Made by a program: the position numbers and the translations under genes | Shown here: one piece after another, positions 7,705 to 17,257 of the stretch | Numbering within the stretch: the stretch's first letter is position 1 | Layout of the letters: each line of letters starts with the position of its first letter | The notes under the pieces: model-generated | Database searches by the model: none | The model's input: the letters and a program-made list of their open reading frames with translations, nothing else | Told to the model about the DNA's origin: nothing | Assembly: GCA_944323825.1 (NCBI GenBank) | Contig: CALUTY010000018.1 | Location: 1-59,304 of the forward strand | Source of the DNA: an uncultured Bacteroidales bacterium | GTDB taxonomy: Bacteria > Bacteroidota > Bacteroidia > Bacteroidales > UBA932 | Direction: 5' to 3' | Length of the DNA: 59,304 nt

Positions 7705-9312
7705 TTAGAGCTTTGGGCCGGCAGCTACGAGAGACTTGCCGAGGTCGTTGCCTGTGAACTTCTCGAAGTTCTTGATGAAGCGGCCTGCGAGGTCCTTTGC
7801 CTTTGTATCCCATGCGCTTGCGTCAGCATAAGTGTCGCGAGGGTCAAGGATGGCAGGGTCAACGCCCGGAAGCTCTGTAGGAACTTCGAAGTTGAAGTAA
7901 GGGATGGTCTTTGTAGGGGCCTTCTCGATGGAGCCGTCGAGGATGGCGTCGATGATGCCGCGGGTGTCACGGATGGAGATACGCTTGCCTGTTCCGTTCC
8001 AGCCTGTGTTCACGAGGTATGCCTTTGCACCTGCAGCCTGCATCCTCTTCACGAGTTCCTCACCGTATTTTGTAGGGTGGAGAGAAAGGAATGCTGCACC
8101 GAAGCAGGCAGAGAAGGTAGGAGTAGGCTCAGTGATACCGCGCTCTGTACCTGCAAGCTTTGCAGTAAATCCTGAGAGGAAGTAGTACTGGGTCTGCTCA
8201 GGAGTAAGGATGGAAACCGGAGGAAGAACACCGAATGCATCGGCTGAAAGGAAGATCACCTGCTTTGCGTGAGGACCCTTTGAAACCGGCTTCACAATGT
8301 TGTTGATGTGATAGATAGGGTATGAAACGCGGGTGTTCTCAGTGACGCTCTTGTCAGCGAAGTCGATCTTTCCGTTTGCGTCTACGGTAACATTTTCAAG
8401 AAGTGCATCCCTCTTGATGGCATTGTAGATGTCCGGCTCGCTCTCCTTGTCGAGGTTGATGACCTTTGCGTAGCATCCGCCTTCGTAGTTGAACACTCCT
8501 TCGTCATCCCAGCCGTGCTCGTCGTCACCGATGAGGAGACGCTTAGGGTCAGTTGAAAGGGTGGTCTTGCCTGTTCCTGAAAGTCCGAAGAAGATTGCAG
8601 TGCTCTTGCCTTCCTTGTCGGTGTTTGCGGAGCAGTGCATTGACGCGATGCCGCGGAGAGGGTTGAGGTAGTTCATGATGGAGAAGATACCCTTCTTCAT
8701 CTCACCGCCGTACCATGTGTTGAGGATAACCTGCTCGTTGGTCTTGAGGTTGAAGACAGTTGCAGTCTCGGAGTTGAGGCCGAGCTCCTTGTAGTTGTCA
8801 ACCTTTGCCTTTGCAGCGTTGAATGAAACAAAATCAGGCTCGCCGTAGTTTGCAAGTTCTTCCTCAGTAGGACGGATGAACATGTTCTTTACGAAGTGTG
8901 CCTGCCATGCGACTTCCATGATGAAACGTACTTTAAGACGGGTTGCAGGGTTTGCACCGCAGAAAGTATCCATTACGAAGAGCCTCTTGCCTGACAGTTC
9001 CTTCACGGCCTTTGCCTTAAGGTCTGCCCAAGCCTCTTCTGAGCATGGTTTGTTGTCATTCTTGTATTCGTCAGAAGTCCACCATACAGTGTCCTTGCTG
9101 GCCTCGTTGTAAACGAAGAATTTGTCTTTAGGTGAGCGTCCGGTGTAGATACCTGTCATCACATTGACAGCACCGAGTTCAGTAACCTGGCCTTTCTCAT
9201 AACCCTGGAGGCTTTCCTTTGTCTCCTCTTCGAAGAGAACCTCATAAGACGGGTTGTGGACGATTTCTTTCACGTCTGTGATGCCGTACTTGGTCAAATC
9301 AATTTTACTCAT
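7705..9312 (-). CDS. pckA: Phosphoenolpyruvate carboxykinase (ATP)
   Basis: This 535-residue protein matches ATP-type PEP carboxykinases over its whole length. It interconverts oxaloacetate + ATP and PEP + CO2 + ADP; in fermentative Bacteroidales the flux usually runs toward oxaloacetate, feeding fumarate and succinate formation (family knowledge). Visible motifs: kinase-1a loop [11 protein letters not shown] (from residue 243), kinase-2/metal site [10 protein letters not shown] (261-270), TGRSPKDKF near 57 and [10 protein letters not shown] near the C-terminus. It is monocistronic, with a consensus promoter (9422-9452), a leader of about 100 bases and a strong terminator. Base composition fits a highly expressed gene. 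Confidence 0.98.
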   Translation of the reverse strand: MSKIDLTKYGITDVKEIVHNPSYEVLFEEETKESLQGYEKGQVTELGAVNVMTGIYTGRSPKDKFFVYNEASKDTVWWTSDEYKNDNKPCSEEAWADLKAKAVKELSGKRLFVMDTFCGANPATRLKVRFIMEVAWQAHFVKNMFIRPTEEELANYGEPDFVSFNAAKAKVDNYKELGLNSETATVFNLKTNEQVILNTWYGGEMKKGIFSIMNYLNPLRGIASMHCSANTDKEGKSTAIFFGLSGTGKTTLSTDPKRLLIGDDEHGWDDEGVFNYEGGCYAKVINLDKESEPDIYNAIKRDALLENVTVDANGKIDFADKSVTENTRVSYPIYHINNIVKPVSKGPHAKQVIFLSADAFGVLPPVSILTPEQTQYYFLSGFTAKLAGTERGITEPTPTFSACFGAAFLSLHPTKYGEELVKRMQAAGAKAYLVNTGWNGTGKRISIRDTRGIIDAILDGSIEKAPTKTIPYFNFEVPTELPGVDPAILDPRDTYADASAWDTKAKDLAGRFIKNFEKFTGNDLGKSLVAAGPKL

Positions 9313-9421
9313 AATACCAAAAAATTATATTAGGGTTTAATTTTGTCCAGCTTTGTGGCCTTCCGGCCTTTTCTGTCTGAAATCAAGCGGCTTCCGCTTC
9401 CGCTGCCCTGAAAATGCGCTG

Positions 9422-9452
9422 CAAAAATACTTTATTTTTGCAATCGTTCAAA
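9422..9452 (-). promoter_or_regulatory. Consensus promoter of pckA
   Basis: Minus-strand TTTG (9449-9452), exactly 19 bases, TATTTTTG (9422-9429). Predicted start near 9415. Confidence 0.8.
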
Positions 9453-9503
9453 GGGTTGGACAAATAAATTGCCGCTTTTATTTCAAGTAATTTATTACTT
9501 TTG
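9433..9503 (+). promoter_or_regulatory. Candidate -7 elements for recQ in the 333-bp pckA-recQ gap
   Basis: Two plus-strand matches to TAnnTTTG occur: TATTTTTG (9433-9440), overlapping the pckA promoter, and TACTTTTG (9496-9503). Neither has a clear -33 TTTG. The second would give a leader of about 135 bases to the recQ ATG at 9646. No RNA gene or other conserved element was recognised in 9313-9645. Confidence 0.4.
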
Positions 9504-9645
9504 TCCCGATGAGCCGTCAAGGGCGGAATGTCATCCAAACCCCGGTTACCTGCACAAAATGTGCCAATGATGACGGATGTGTCCGGATGTCCCGTCGAGG
9601 CCGGTATGCGGCGGGGCCGGCGGCAGGGAAAAGCGCAGTTGAGAA

Positions 9646-11631
9646 ATGTGTGAGAATCTTGAAAATCAGTCAAATCCTTTGGATGTCCTCAAGGAATATT
9701 GGGGATATGACTCGTTCCGTCCGATGCAGGAGGACATCGTCGGGGCTGCCGTGGCGGGGAAGGATGTGCTTGCCATCCTGCCGACAGGCGGGGGCAAGTC
9801 TGTGTGCTTCCAGGTGCCGGCCCTGATGAAGCCGGGAATCGCTCTTGTCGTCACCCCTCTGATTGCGTTGATGAAGGATCAGGTGCAGAATCTGTCAGCC
9901 AGGGGGATAAAGGCACTTGCCGTGTATCTCGGCATGTCCCGGCGTGAGATAGAGCTTGCCCTGAACAATGCGGCTTACGGTGATTTCAAGTTCCTGTATC
10001 TTTCCCCCGAGCGCCTCGGCACGCAGCTTTTCCGCAGGTATGTACAGGAGATGGATGTGAGCTATATAGTGGTGGATGAGGCGCATTGCATATCCCAGTG
10101 GGGCTACGACTTCCGTCCGGACTATCTGAAGATAGGGGAGCTGCGGGAGCTGCTGCCGGATGTGCCGGTGATTGCTCTGACCGCCACGGCCACCCCTCAG
10201 GTGGCGGATGACATCATGGAGCGGCTTTGTTTCAGGGAGAAGCTTCTCCTGAAGAGCGGTTTCGAAAGGCCCAACCTTTCCTATATAGTGAGACACACGG
10301 AGGACAAGCTCGGACAGCTGCTCAATATCTGCAGGGGAGTGCCCGGGACGGGAATAGTATATGTGAGGAACAGGAAGAAATGCGAGGAGCTTTCCGCATT
10401 CCTGAAGGCCGGCGGCATTCCGGCTTCATTCTATCATGCAGGGCTCGGTGCCGCCTCACGTTCAGAGCGGCAGGAGAAATGGAAAAAGGATGAGGTCCGG
10501 GTGATGGTCTGCACGAATGCCTTCGGGATGGGAATAGACAAGCCCGATGTGCGTTTCGTGGTGCATTTCGATGTGCCGGACAGCCCTGAGGCCTATTTCC
10601 AGGAAGCGGGAAGGGCCGGCAGGGACGGGAAACGTTCGTATGCCGTGCTGCTCTGGAACAGCGGCGACACCCGCAGGCTCAAGCAGACAGCCACGGTCTC
10701 GTTCCCTTCCATAGAATATGTCGAGGACATTTATCACAAGGTGCACATCATGTTCGGCATTCCCTATGATGCCGGTATGGGAATGCAGCTGAAATTCGAC
10801 CTGAATGAATTCTGCCGCAGGTTCGGGCTGAACCGCTCATCCGCATATTATGCGATAAAATACATTGAACGGGAGGGCCACTGGACTGTGATGGACGATG
10901 TGGATGTCCAGACGAAAGTCATGTTCATAGTCGAGAGGACAGCCCTGTATGAAATCCCTTTCCCGGAGGAAGGAATGACCAGGGTCGCCGAGATACTGAT
11001 GCGCAGCTATACGGGGCTTTTTTCATTTCCTGTGCCGATAGATGAGGATTATGTGGCCGGTAAGGCAGGGGTGACCGTCCCGGAGCTGAGGCAGCTGCTG
11101 TACAGGATGTCGCTCGAACATGTCATAAGGTATATACCGGCAGACCATGCGACAATAATCTATCTTCATGAAGACCGGCTGATGCCGAAAAATGTGAAGC
11201 TGACTCCGGAGCGGCATGAACGCCTGAAATCCACCTATATGGAGAGGATGACGACCATGATTGACTATGTCAATGAGAGTGACACCTGCCGGAGCCGCTA
11301 TCTTCTGGCCTATTTCGGGCAGACCGAAAGCACAGACTGCGGCACATGTGATGTCTGCCGTGCTGCCGGTCTTGGAAAACGGCAGCCGGAGAAGATGCAG
11401 GACCGGACAGGGGCGTCGGATGCTGGTGGGAGAAACAGTGCTGACGGAAAAGCAGATGTGGCTTTTCGCCGGTCAATGTCCGAGTATATCGTAGAAGAGA
11501 AGTCGGGCTCCTATACTCTCGAGGACATCAATGCCCGGTACGGCAGTCCGTCTGCCGACACTCCTCCTGACTATCTCGACACTCTCCGTGACCTTATCGA
11601 CGAAGGTTCCGTCCCTCCCTATATGCCATGA
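9646..11631 (+). CDS. recQ: ATP-dependent DNA helicase, RecQ family
   Basis: This 661-residue superfamily 2 helicase unwinds DNA 3' to 5' in repair and recombination. Visible: Walker A TGGGKS (47-52), DEAH box (144-147), the aromatic-rich loop following it (HCISQWGYDFRPDY), TATAT motif III, and motif VI QEAGRAGRDG. The RecQ-C-terminal zinc module is present (CRSRYL...CGTCDVC). Beyond about residue 575 there is a low-complexity linker and a short C-terminal helical region rather than a clear HRDC domain, which is common in Bacteroidota RecQ. It starts after a long leader and ends 39 bp before the next gene, whose promoter lies inside that gap. Confidence 0.95.
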   Translation: MCENLENQSNPLDVLKEYWGYDSFRPMQEDIVGAAVAGKDVLAILPTGGGKSVCFQVPALMKPGIALVVTPLIALMKDQVQNLSARGIKALAVYLGMSRREIELALNNAAYGDFKFLYLSPERLGTQLFRRYVQEMDVSYIVVDEAHCISQWGYDFRPDYLKIGELRELLPDVPVIALTATATPQVADDIMERLCFREKLLLKSGFERPNLSYIVRHTEDKLGQLLNICRGVPGTGIVYVRNRKKCEELSAFLKAGGIPASFYHAGLGAASRSERQEKWKKDEVRVMVCTNAFGMGIDKPDVRFVVHFDVPDSPEAYFQEAGRAGRDGKRSYAVLLWNSGDTRRLKQTATVSFPSIEYVEDIYHKVHIMFGIPYDAGMGMQLKFDLNEFCRRFGLNRSSAYYAIKYIEREGHWTVMDDVDVQTKVMFIVERTALYEIPFPEEGMTRVAEILMRSYTGLFSFPVPIDEDYVAGKAGVTVPELRQLLYRMSLEHVIRYIPADHATIIYLHEDRLMPKNVKLTPERHERLKSTYMERMTTMIDYVNESDTCRSRYLLAYFGQTESTDCGTCDVCRAAGLGKRQPEKMQDRTGASDAGGRNSADGKADVAFRRSMSEYIVEEKSGSYTLEDINARYGSPSADTPPDYLDTLRDLIDEGSVPPYMP

Positions 11632-11644
11632 TTCCGAAAAATGT

Positions 11645-11652
11645 TACCTTTG
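11645..11652 (+). promoter_or_regulatory. -7 promoter element of the EF-hand membrane protein gene
   Basis: TACCTTTG matches TAnnTTTG. It lies downstream of the in-frame ATG at 11641 and 18 bp before the ATG at 11671, so the later ATG is the likely start (leader about 12 bases). Confidence 0.6.
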
Positions 11653-11670
11653 TACCATATAGACCCTATT

Positions 11671-13776
11671 ATGAACCACAAATGGCAATACTGTTCGCTC
11701 GGAGGAGTTGTCCGGGTGAAGATTTCGACAGGAGAGGACATAGCATGCCTCGGAGAACTCGATGAAAAATACTGGACTGTGCTCAGCTGTCCCGTGAACG
11801 GGCTGGCGATGGACAGGGAAACCCTTTCCTGTCTTGATGCCGACTCGGACGGGAAAATCAGGGTGAAGGAAGTCGTGGCTGCGGCTGAATGGCTGTGTGC
11901 CTGCATAAAGGACAATGATTTCCTGCTGAAGGGGGATTCATCCATAAGCCTTGATGCATTTGATGACAGTGACCCGAATGGCCCTGGAGCCAAACTGAAG
12001 CGTTCTGCAAGACAGATCCTGGACAATCTCGGCAAGGAAGGGGACGCGATCGGCATCGGGGATGTGCTGGACAGTACGGCCATTTTCAAAGGAACAAGAT
12101 TCAACGGTGACGGGGTTGTCACTCCTCTTACGGCCGGGGATGATGCCATTCTTAAAGATACGATAGCCGACTGCATTGCGACAGTGGGCTCGGTTCCGGA
12201 CAGGAGCGGGGAACAGGGTGTCACTGCCGAAATGATAGGGAAGTTCTATGACTTGTGCTGGGAGTATTCCCAGTGGCAGGCCTCTGCCTCGGCGGCTCAG
12301 GACTCTATTTTCCCTTACGGAGATAAGACTGCTGCCGCATATGCCGCCTGCTGTGCCCTCAAGGAGAAGATGGCTGATTTTTTCATGAGATGCAGGCTGC
12401 TGGGATATGATGTTGCCGCCGCCGCTGCCCTTGAAGTCAAGATAGAGAAGCCGGAGGATCTCGCTTCATGTCCGATTGCCCGCCCCGCAGCATCCGGAGT
12501 GCTTTCTCTGAATGTTGTAAACCCTGCCTGGGATGAGGCCGTATCGAACCTTGTTGCCTTGGTGCCGGAGTCTGACCTTGCGGGAAAGGACGGCATTACG
12601 GAACAGGGCTGGAAGTCTTTCTGTGCAAGGTTCAATGCATACGAGGACTGGCTTGCTTCGAAGAAAGGAGAGGCGGTGGAATCTCTCGGTCTTGACCGTA
12701 TAAATGCCATTCTGGACGCTGACCGCCGTCAGGAACTGCTTGATCTGGCTGCCGCCGACAGTGCAAAGAAGGAGGAATCTGACTCGATGGACGAGGTCAG
12801 GAAATTCATGTATCTCTACCGGGATTTCGGTCGCTTCCTTCGCAATTATGTCATTTTCAGTGATTTTTATGACCGTCCGGGCCGGAGGGCAATCTTCGAG
12901 GCCGGAAGGCTTTTCATTGACCAGCGCTGCTGTGACCTGTGCATCAAGGTGGACAATATGGCAGGGCAGAATGACATGGCCAAGCTCAGCGGAATGTTCC
13001 TGATATATTGCCGCTGTACATCGAAGGTGCGGTCTGAGTCCCTTGACATCGTGGCTGTCCTCACGGCAGGCGACACCGGTGACCTGCGGCCTGGCAAGAA
13101 CGGGATATTCTATGATCTTCAGGGACGGGACTGGGATGCCACCATCACCAAGGTAGTGGACAATCCCATAAGCATCGCCAATGCCTTCTGGGCACCGTAC
13201 CGCAAGTTCTGGGATTTCTGTGTCGGCCTGATAAGCAAGTCAGCCGAGGAAAAGGACAGCAAGGTCATGAAGGAGATGCAGGAGAAGGCTTCCCGGACAT
13301 TGGCCTCGCCTCCTGACACCTCTGCCGCCGCGAAAGAGCAGACTGGCGGCAGGCAGGCCTTTGACATTGCCAAGTTCGCCGGTATCTTTGCCGCCATAGG
13401 CATGGCCATCGGATATATAGGCTCTTTCCTGACCAAGCTTGCCGCAGGGATAGCGGCTACTCCGTGGTGGCAGCTGCTTGTGGCCATTGCAGCGATAATG
13501 CTTGTAATATCCGGACCCTCATGTTTTCTGGCATGGACCAGACTGCGTCAGCGTAACCTTGGCCCAGTGCTGAATGCCAATGGCTGGGCGATGAACACCA
13601 AGGTGCTTGTGAACATTGTCTTCGGCAACATCCTCACTTCAGTGGCCAAATACCCGAAACTGAAGTTCGCCGACCCGTACAGGCCGAAGAAGTCCGCATG
13701 GAAATGGATTGTCCCGCTCCTTGTCTTCCTCCTTCTCGTGGGGGCGGCTGCAGCCGTATATTTCCATTGCTTCTAA
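11671..13776 (+). CDS. Uncharacterised EF-hand membrane protein
   Basis: The protein has 701 residues from the ATG at 11671, preferred over 11641 because a -7 promoter box lies between. Residues 56-67 (DADSDGKIRVKE) are a canonical EF-hand loop with Asp at 1, 3 and 5, Gly at 6 and Glu at 12. A second, looser Ca-type stretch is KFNGDGV-like (TRFNGDGVVTPLTAGDD). The middle is a large helical cytosolic or periplasmic part. The C-terminus has two or three hydrophobic helices (FAGIFAAIGMAIGYIGSF, LLVAIAAIMLVISG, WIVPLLVFLLLVGAA). There is no signal peptide, so the large domain is probably cytoplasmic and tail-anchored (inference). I recall close homologues across Bacteroidales annotated only as hypothetical. 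Its function is unknown; calcium binding is inferred from the motif. Confidence 0.8.
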   Translation: MNHKWQYCSLGGVVRVKISTGEDIACLGELDEKYWTVLSCPVNGLAMDRETLSCLDADSDGKIRVKEVVAAAEWLCACIKDNDFLLKGDSSISLDAFDDSDPNGPGAKLKRSARQILDNLGKEGDAIGIGDVLDSTAIFKGTRFNGDGVVTPLTAGDDAILKDTIADCIATVGSVPDRSGEQGVTAEMIGKFYDLCWEYSQWQASASAAQDSIFPYGDKTAAAYAACCALKEKMADFFMRCRLLGYDVAAAAALEVKIEKPEDLASCPIARPAASGVLSLNVVNPAWDEAVSNLVALVPESDLAGKDGITEQGWKSFCARFNAYEDWLASKKGEAVESLGLDRINAILDADRRQELLDLAAADSAKKEESDSMDEVRKFMYLYRDFGRFLRNYVIFSDFYDRPGRRAIFEAGRLFIDQRCCDLCIKVDNMAGQNDMAKLSGMFLIYCRCTSKVRSESLDIVAVLTAGDTGDLRPGKNGIFYDLQGRDWDATITKVVDNPISIANAFWAPYRKFWDFCVGLISKSAEEKDSKVMKEMQEKASRTLASPPDTSAAAKEQTGGRQAFDIAKFAGIFAAIGMAIGYIGSFLTKLAAGIAATPWWQLLVAIAAIMLVISGPSCFLAWTRLRQRNLGPVLNANGWAMNTKVLVNIVFGNILTSVAKYPKLKFADPYRPKKSAWKWIVPLLVFLLLVGAAAAVYFHCF

Positions 13777-13882
13777 CCGTCATTCCGACCGTAGGGTCTT
13801 AGGTGTCATTCTCGACTGCGGGCTGACAACCAAGGTGGTCCCGACAGGTTGACACCTTGGGCGTACTTATGAGATAATCGGT

Positions 13883-14776
13883 TTACGCTTCTATGACAAG
13901 TCCGTCATAGGCAGGCCTGATGTCAGGAGGAAGTTCCGCGCACAGTTCTGAATATGTCGGGAGCTGATGAGAAAGATGGGTGAGCCATGTGTGCCTTGCC
14001 CCGACTCTCTTTGCGACTTCCACTGCCTGCTCAAGGGAAAAATGCGATATGTGCCTGCCTCTTCTTACACAGTTTATTACGAAATGCTCCAGCCCTTCAA
14101 GCTTCGAGAACTCTTCTTCCGGAATGAAATTCATGTCCGTCAGGTAGGCTATGCCGCCGAAACGGTAGCCGAGCACCGGGAGCATGTAGTGCTTTCCCCG
14201 GACAGGGATTATTTCAGCCGTCTTGCACGTGTCCGGTCCTGCATGTTCCACTTTCACCTTTTCATATCCCTTTCCGTCCACCCATACCAATCTCACCTTG
14301 GGTATGTTTTCCGTCACGGTGAAAGGATTCTCATCTATGTTCGTTATCTGCCATTCCGGGACTCCCGGGTATCTCTTTTCAGCGAAGGCGTATGAATATT
14401 CCTGCCTCAGCGACTCTTCCACATATTTTTCACAATATATTCTTATCGGAGCCCTTTCTATGTAGTTGAATGCCCTCACGTCATCCAGTCCGCCCGTATG
14501 GTCCTTGTGATTGTGTGTCAGCAATATGGCGTCTATATGGCGTATGTTTGCCCGCAGCATCTGCTGCCTGAAGTCCGGACCGGCGTCGACCAGGATGTCC
14601 AGTCCCCCGTATTCCACGAAAGCTGATGAACGGAGGCGCTTGTCATGCGGGTCGCAGGAGCGGCAGACGGGGCAGGAGCAGCCGATCATGGGGACGCCTT
14701 GGGAAGTACCTGTTCCTAAAAATGTCAATCTGACCATTTCTTGTTTCTTTTTTGTGATAACTGCGTTGGACTTCAT
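13883..14776 (-). CDS. MBL-fold metallo-hydrolase (PhnP-like)
   Basis: This protein of up to 297 residues has the metallo-beta-lactamase signature HNHKDH (LLTHNHKDHTGGLDD) and the N-terminal cysteine cluster GCSCPVCRSCD of PhnP-like phosphodiesterases, which hydrolyse cyclic phosphodiesters. Further metal ligands are in YLTDMNF and WLTHLSHQLPT. Substrate is unknown; it sits in no phosphonate operon. The ATG at 14776 overlaps the mtaB stop as ATGA, suggesting translational coupling, but homologues usually begin near MVRLTFLGTGTS (ATG at 14737, preceded by A-rich AAGAAACAAGAA), so that start is a real alternative. It is the last gene of the tamB operon. The 106-bp gap after it holds only a weak hairpin. 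Confidence 0.88.
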   Translation of the reverse strand: MKSNAVITKKKQEMVRLTFLGTGTSQGVPMIGCSCPVCRSCDPHDKRLRSSAFVEYGGLDILVDAGPDFRQQMLRANIRHIDAILLTHNHKDHTGGLDDVRAFNYIERAPIRIYCEKYVEESLRQEYSYAFAEKRYPGVPEWQITNIDENPFTVTENIPKVRLVWVDGKGYEKVKVEHAGPDTCKTAEIIPVRGKHYMLPVLGYRFGGIAYLTDMNFIPEEEFSKLEGLEHFVINCVRRGRHISHFSLEQAVEVAKRVGARHTWLTHLSHQLPTYSELCAELPPDIRPAYDGLVIEA

Positions 14777-16074
14777 ATTATAATGTCTGCGATGCGGCCG
14801 ACGATGGCTGGGTCGTAGGGGCGTTCGATGCGGATGTAGTTGCCGGTGTAGCCGGACATCAGGCCGTGGCGGTCCGTGCTTTCGAAGAGGACTTTTTCGC
14901 TGATGCCCCGGTTGGCTTCAATGAATTCTGAATGCAGGCTTTCGCACAGGTCCTCCAGCATCTTCACCCGCCTGGTCTTGACGGAATCCTGCACCTGGTC
15001 TTTCCGTGCGGCGGCAGGGGTTCCTGCCCTGCGGGAATATGGGAAGATGTGGATGAATGCCGGCTTGACCCTGTCTTTCAGGAAATTGTATGTCTCCATG
15101 AAAAGTTCGTCTGTCTCTCCGGGAAAGCCTGTGATCACATCTATTCCGAAAAATACCTTCGGTCCGCCAGGATGTTCCATCGTATGGCGTATGCGGCTTA
15201 TCTTGCCTGCGAAGAATTCCGTGTCATATCTTCTTTTCATGGCCTTCAGGATGGTGTCGGACCCGGACTGGAGCGGTATATGGAAATGCGGAAGGAATTT
15301 CGTGCCTGATGCAATCCAGTCCACGATGCTGTCTGTCAGAAGATTCGGCTCGATGGAAGATATCCTGTATCTTTCAATGCCGTCCACATCGTTGAGGGCC
15401 TTCAGAAGGTCGAGGAAGCTTTCTCCGCTGCTTTTCCCGAAGTCCCCGGTGTTCACGCCTGTGAGGACGATTTCCTTTATGCCGTCTGCCGCGATTTCCC
15501 TGGCCTGCGTCACGATGTCCTTTATCGGGATGTTGCGGCTGCGTCCCCTTGCGTATGGCACGGTGCAATATGAGCAGAAATAGTCGCATCCGTCCTGCAC
15601 TTTCAGAAATGACCTGGTCCTTTCGCCGCTGGAATAGGCCGGAAGGAAATTCCCGCATCCGGCATCGTGTCCCGGTTCCGGGTTGTCTGTTCGGGCACAC
15701 GATGTTTTAGTGATGTCCGGCAGTTCGCCGTTGCGTATGTAGGCGGATATGACAGGTACCACATGAGTCTTTTCCTCTGCCCCGAACACGGCGGCTACCC
15801 CCTCTATCTTCTCTATTTCCGTCTTTTTCATCTGTGCATAGCAGCCGGTCACGAATATTGCCGCCTTAGGTGACACCCTGTGCAGTTTGCGTATTATGTT
15901 GCGGCATTTCTTGTCGGAATGTTCCGTGACGGTGCAGGTGTTCACCACATATATGTCAGCCTTCTCCTCCCACGGCACGACTTCTATGTCTTCCTTCAGG
16001 AGTTTCCTTTCGTATGTTGATGTCTCGGCATAGTTCAGCTTGCAGCCGAGTGTGAGAAATGCTGTCTTCTTCAT
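14773..16074 (-). CDS. mtaB: tRNA t6A37 methylthiotransferase MtaB
   Basis: This 433-residue radical-SAM methylthiotransferase converts t6A to ms2t6A at position 37 of ANN-decoding tRNAs. Domain order is UPF0004 (residues about 3-130, with cysteines in LGCKLNYAE, NTCTVTEHSDKKC and VTGCYAQ for one cluster), the radical-SAM core with CxxxCxxC (GCDYFCSYCTVPYARG), and a short TRAM-like end. The LNYAET form of the N-terminal motif is typical of MtaB rather than MiaB. Its start overlaps the folB stop (ATGA at 16071-16074) and its own stop overlaps the next start. TsaD, which makes the t6A substrate, starts the divergent operon 6 kb away. Confidence 0.95.
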   Translation of the reverse strand: MKKTAFLTLGCKLNYAETSTYERKLLKEDIEVVPWEEKADIYVVNTCTVTEHSDKKCRNIIRKLHRVSPKAAIFVTGCYAQMKKTEIEKIEGVAAVFGAEEKTHVVPVISAYIRNGELPDITKTSCARTDNPEPGHDAGCGNFLPAYSSGERTRSFLKVQDGCDYFCSYCTVPYARGRSRNIPIKDIVTQAREIAADGIKEIVLTGVNTGDFGKSSGESFLDLLKALNDVDGIERYRISSIEPNLLTDSIVDWIASGTKFLPHFHIPLQSGSDTILKAMKRRYDTEFFAGKISRIRHTMEHPGGPKVFFGIDVITGFPGETDELFMETYNFLKDRVKPAFIHIFPYSRRAGTPAAARKDQVQDSVKTRRVKMLEDLCESLHSEFIEANRGISEKVLFESTDRHGLMSGYTGNYIRIERPYDPAIVGRIADIII

Positions 16075-16460
16075 TCTGCTTTATATAAAGTATTTGTGCT
16101 TACATGCTGCAGGGTCACCCGTGACCATGCGGCGATTCCGTTCACAGGCGGCCTCCTCTTGGATACCCTGACGGAGAAATGTTCCAGTTCGGGGAAAGCC
16201 TCGGCTATGGCTTTTACAATCCTTCCCGCAAGATGCTCCAGCAGGTCGGAATGGACTGACATCTCCTTTTTCACGATGTCGTATATCCTGCCGTAGTCCA
16301 CAGCGTCTTCCAGCCTGTCGCTTTCCGCAGCGGCTGACATGTCGGTTTCTGCCCTGAAGTCCACCGTGAAAAGGTTTTCTGCAATCTTTTCCCTTTCAAG
16401 ACACCCATGACGGGCATGGAACTCCATTCCCTCCAGTTCAAGTATTCCCTTATTCTTCAT
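16071..16460 (-). CDS. folB: Dihydroneopterin aldolase
   Basis: The protein has 129 residues from the ATG at 16460 (MKNKGILELEGMEFHARHGC); the longer frame to 16553 overlaps the upstream methylase and has no homologous sequence. FolB cleaves dihydroneopterin to 6-hydroxymethyl-dihydropterin in folate synthesis. Family features seen: FHARHGCLEREK near the N-terminus, VDYGRIYDIV, and the C-terminal VSKRRPPVNG. FolE, the first enzyme of the same pathway, is at 58.1 kb in the same window but not linked. It is placed between a tetrapyrrole-methylase-fold enzyme and mtaB in the tamB operon. Confidence 0.95.
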   Translation of the reverse strand: MKNKGILELEGMEFHARHGCLEREKIAENLFTVDFRAETDMSAAAESDRLEDAVDYGRIYDIVKKEMSVHSDLLEHLAGRIVKAIAEAFPELEHFSVRVSKRRPPVNGIAAWSRVTLQHVSTNTLYKAE

Positions 16461-16528
16461 AGCCAAAAATTTATCCAACAGTTTCACTTCCCGGTCTATT
16501 GATTTCCAAAATGATAACAGGCCTGATG

Positions 16529-17257
16529 TCAGGCGAGGAGGAGAAAGACGCAAGGACGCTTGCCTATGATGGGGATTTCCTTTTTCCAGGATGAAACGGA
16601 CCTGGTGCGGATGTAGGCGTCAGGCAGGGTGAGGTCGGCGGCTATGCATAGCCTTGTGCCGGGACGGCAGGTGGAGAGGATGTCGGAAAGAAGGGAGTCG
16701 TTCCTGTACGGGGTCTCTATGAATATCTGGGTCTGGTGCATGGAGGCAGATGCCTTCTCTATTGCCCGCAGCCTGCTGCGCCTTTCGTCGGTCTTGGCGG
16801 GGAGGTAGCCGCAGAAGGCAAAGGATTGTCCGTTCAGGCCGGAGGCCATCAGGGCAAGCATGAGGGAGGATGGGCCGACATGCGGCACCACTTCTATGCC
16901 GTGTCTGTGGGCAAGGGACACAAGCTGCGCCCCCGGGTCAGCCACTGCCGGAAGTCCGGCCTCTGAAATCAGAGCCACATCATTGCCCCCGTCAAAAAGC
17001 CTGAGATAGCCTTCGATTTCGGATTCGGATGTGTGTTCGTTCAGTTCGAAGAACTGCAGGTTCTGGATGGAGCCTTTCAGTCCGGCACGGGACAGGTATC
17101 TCCTTGCGGTACGCACTTCCTCCACCACGAATGTGTTGAAATTCTTCAGCGATTCGAGCACGGTGGCAGGTATTACCTCTTCCGGGGCATTGTCACCGAG
17201 CGGGGAGGGGATAAGGTGCAGTTTCCCTTTGTATTCAGTTGGCGCTTTCATTGTCAT
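16529..17257 (-). CDS. RsmI-family SAM-dependent methyltransferase
   Basis: This 242-residue tetrapyrrole-methylase-fold protein keeps the RsmI hallmarks: LHLIPSPLGD at the N-terminus, VEEVRTARRYLSRAG, LISEAGLPAVADPG and IETPYRND. RsmI methylates the 2'-OH of 16S rRNA C1402. Bacteroidota often carry an RsmI paralogue whose target is not proven, so I give no symbol. It overlaps the tamB stop by about 20 bp (two nearby ATGs at 17257 and 17251), so it is co-transcribed; folB follows after a 68-bp gap. Confidence 0.85.
   Translation of the reverse strand: MTMKAPTEYKGKLHLIPSPLGDNAPEEVIPATVLESLKNFNTFVVEEVRTARRYLSRAGLKGSIQNLQFFELNEHTSESEIEGYLRLFDGGNDVALISEAGLPAVADPGAQLVSLAHRHGIEVVPHVGPSSLMLALMASGLNGQSFAFCGYLPAKTDERRSRLRAIEKASASMHQTQIFIETPYRNDSLLSDILSTCRPGTRLCIAADLTLPDAYIRTRSVSSWKKEIPIIGKRPCVFLLLA

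Noticed and set aside
9509..9826. 105-codon frame starting right after a possible recQ promoter
   Set aside because: It overlaps recQ in another frame and its Arg/Ser/Cys-rich product is not protein-like; a short leader peptide cannot be excluded but has no support.
13777..13882. Inverted repeat CCAAGGTG / CACCTTGG as a terminator
   Set aside because: An 8-bp stem with a long loop and no T-run on either strand; too weak to call.
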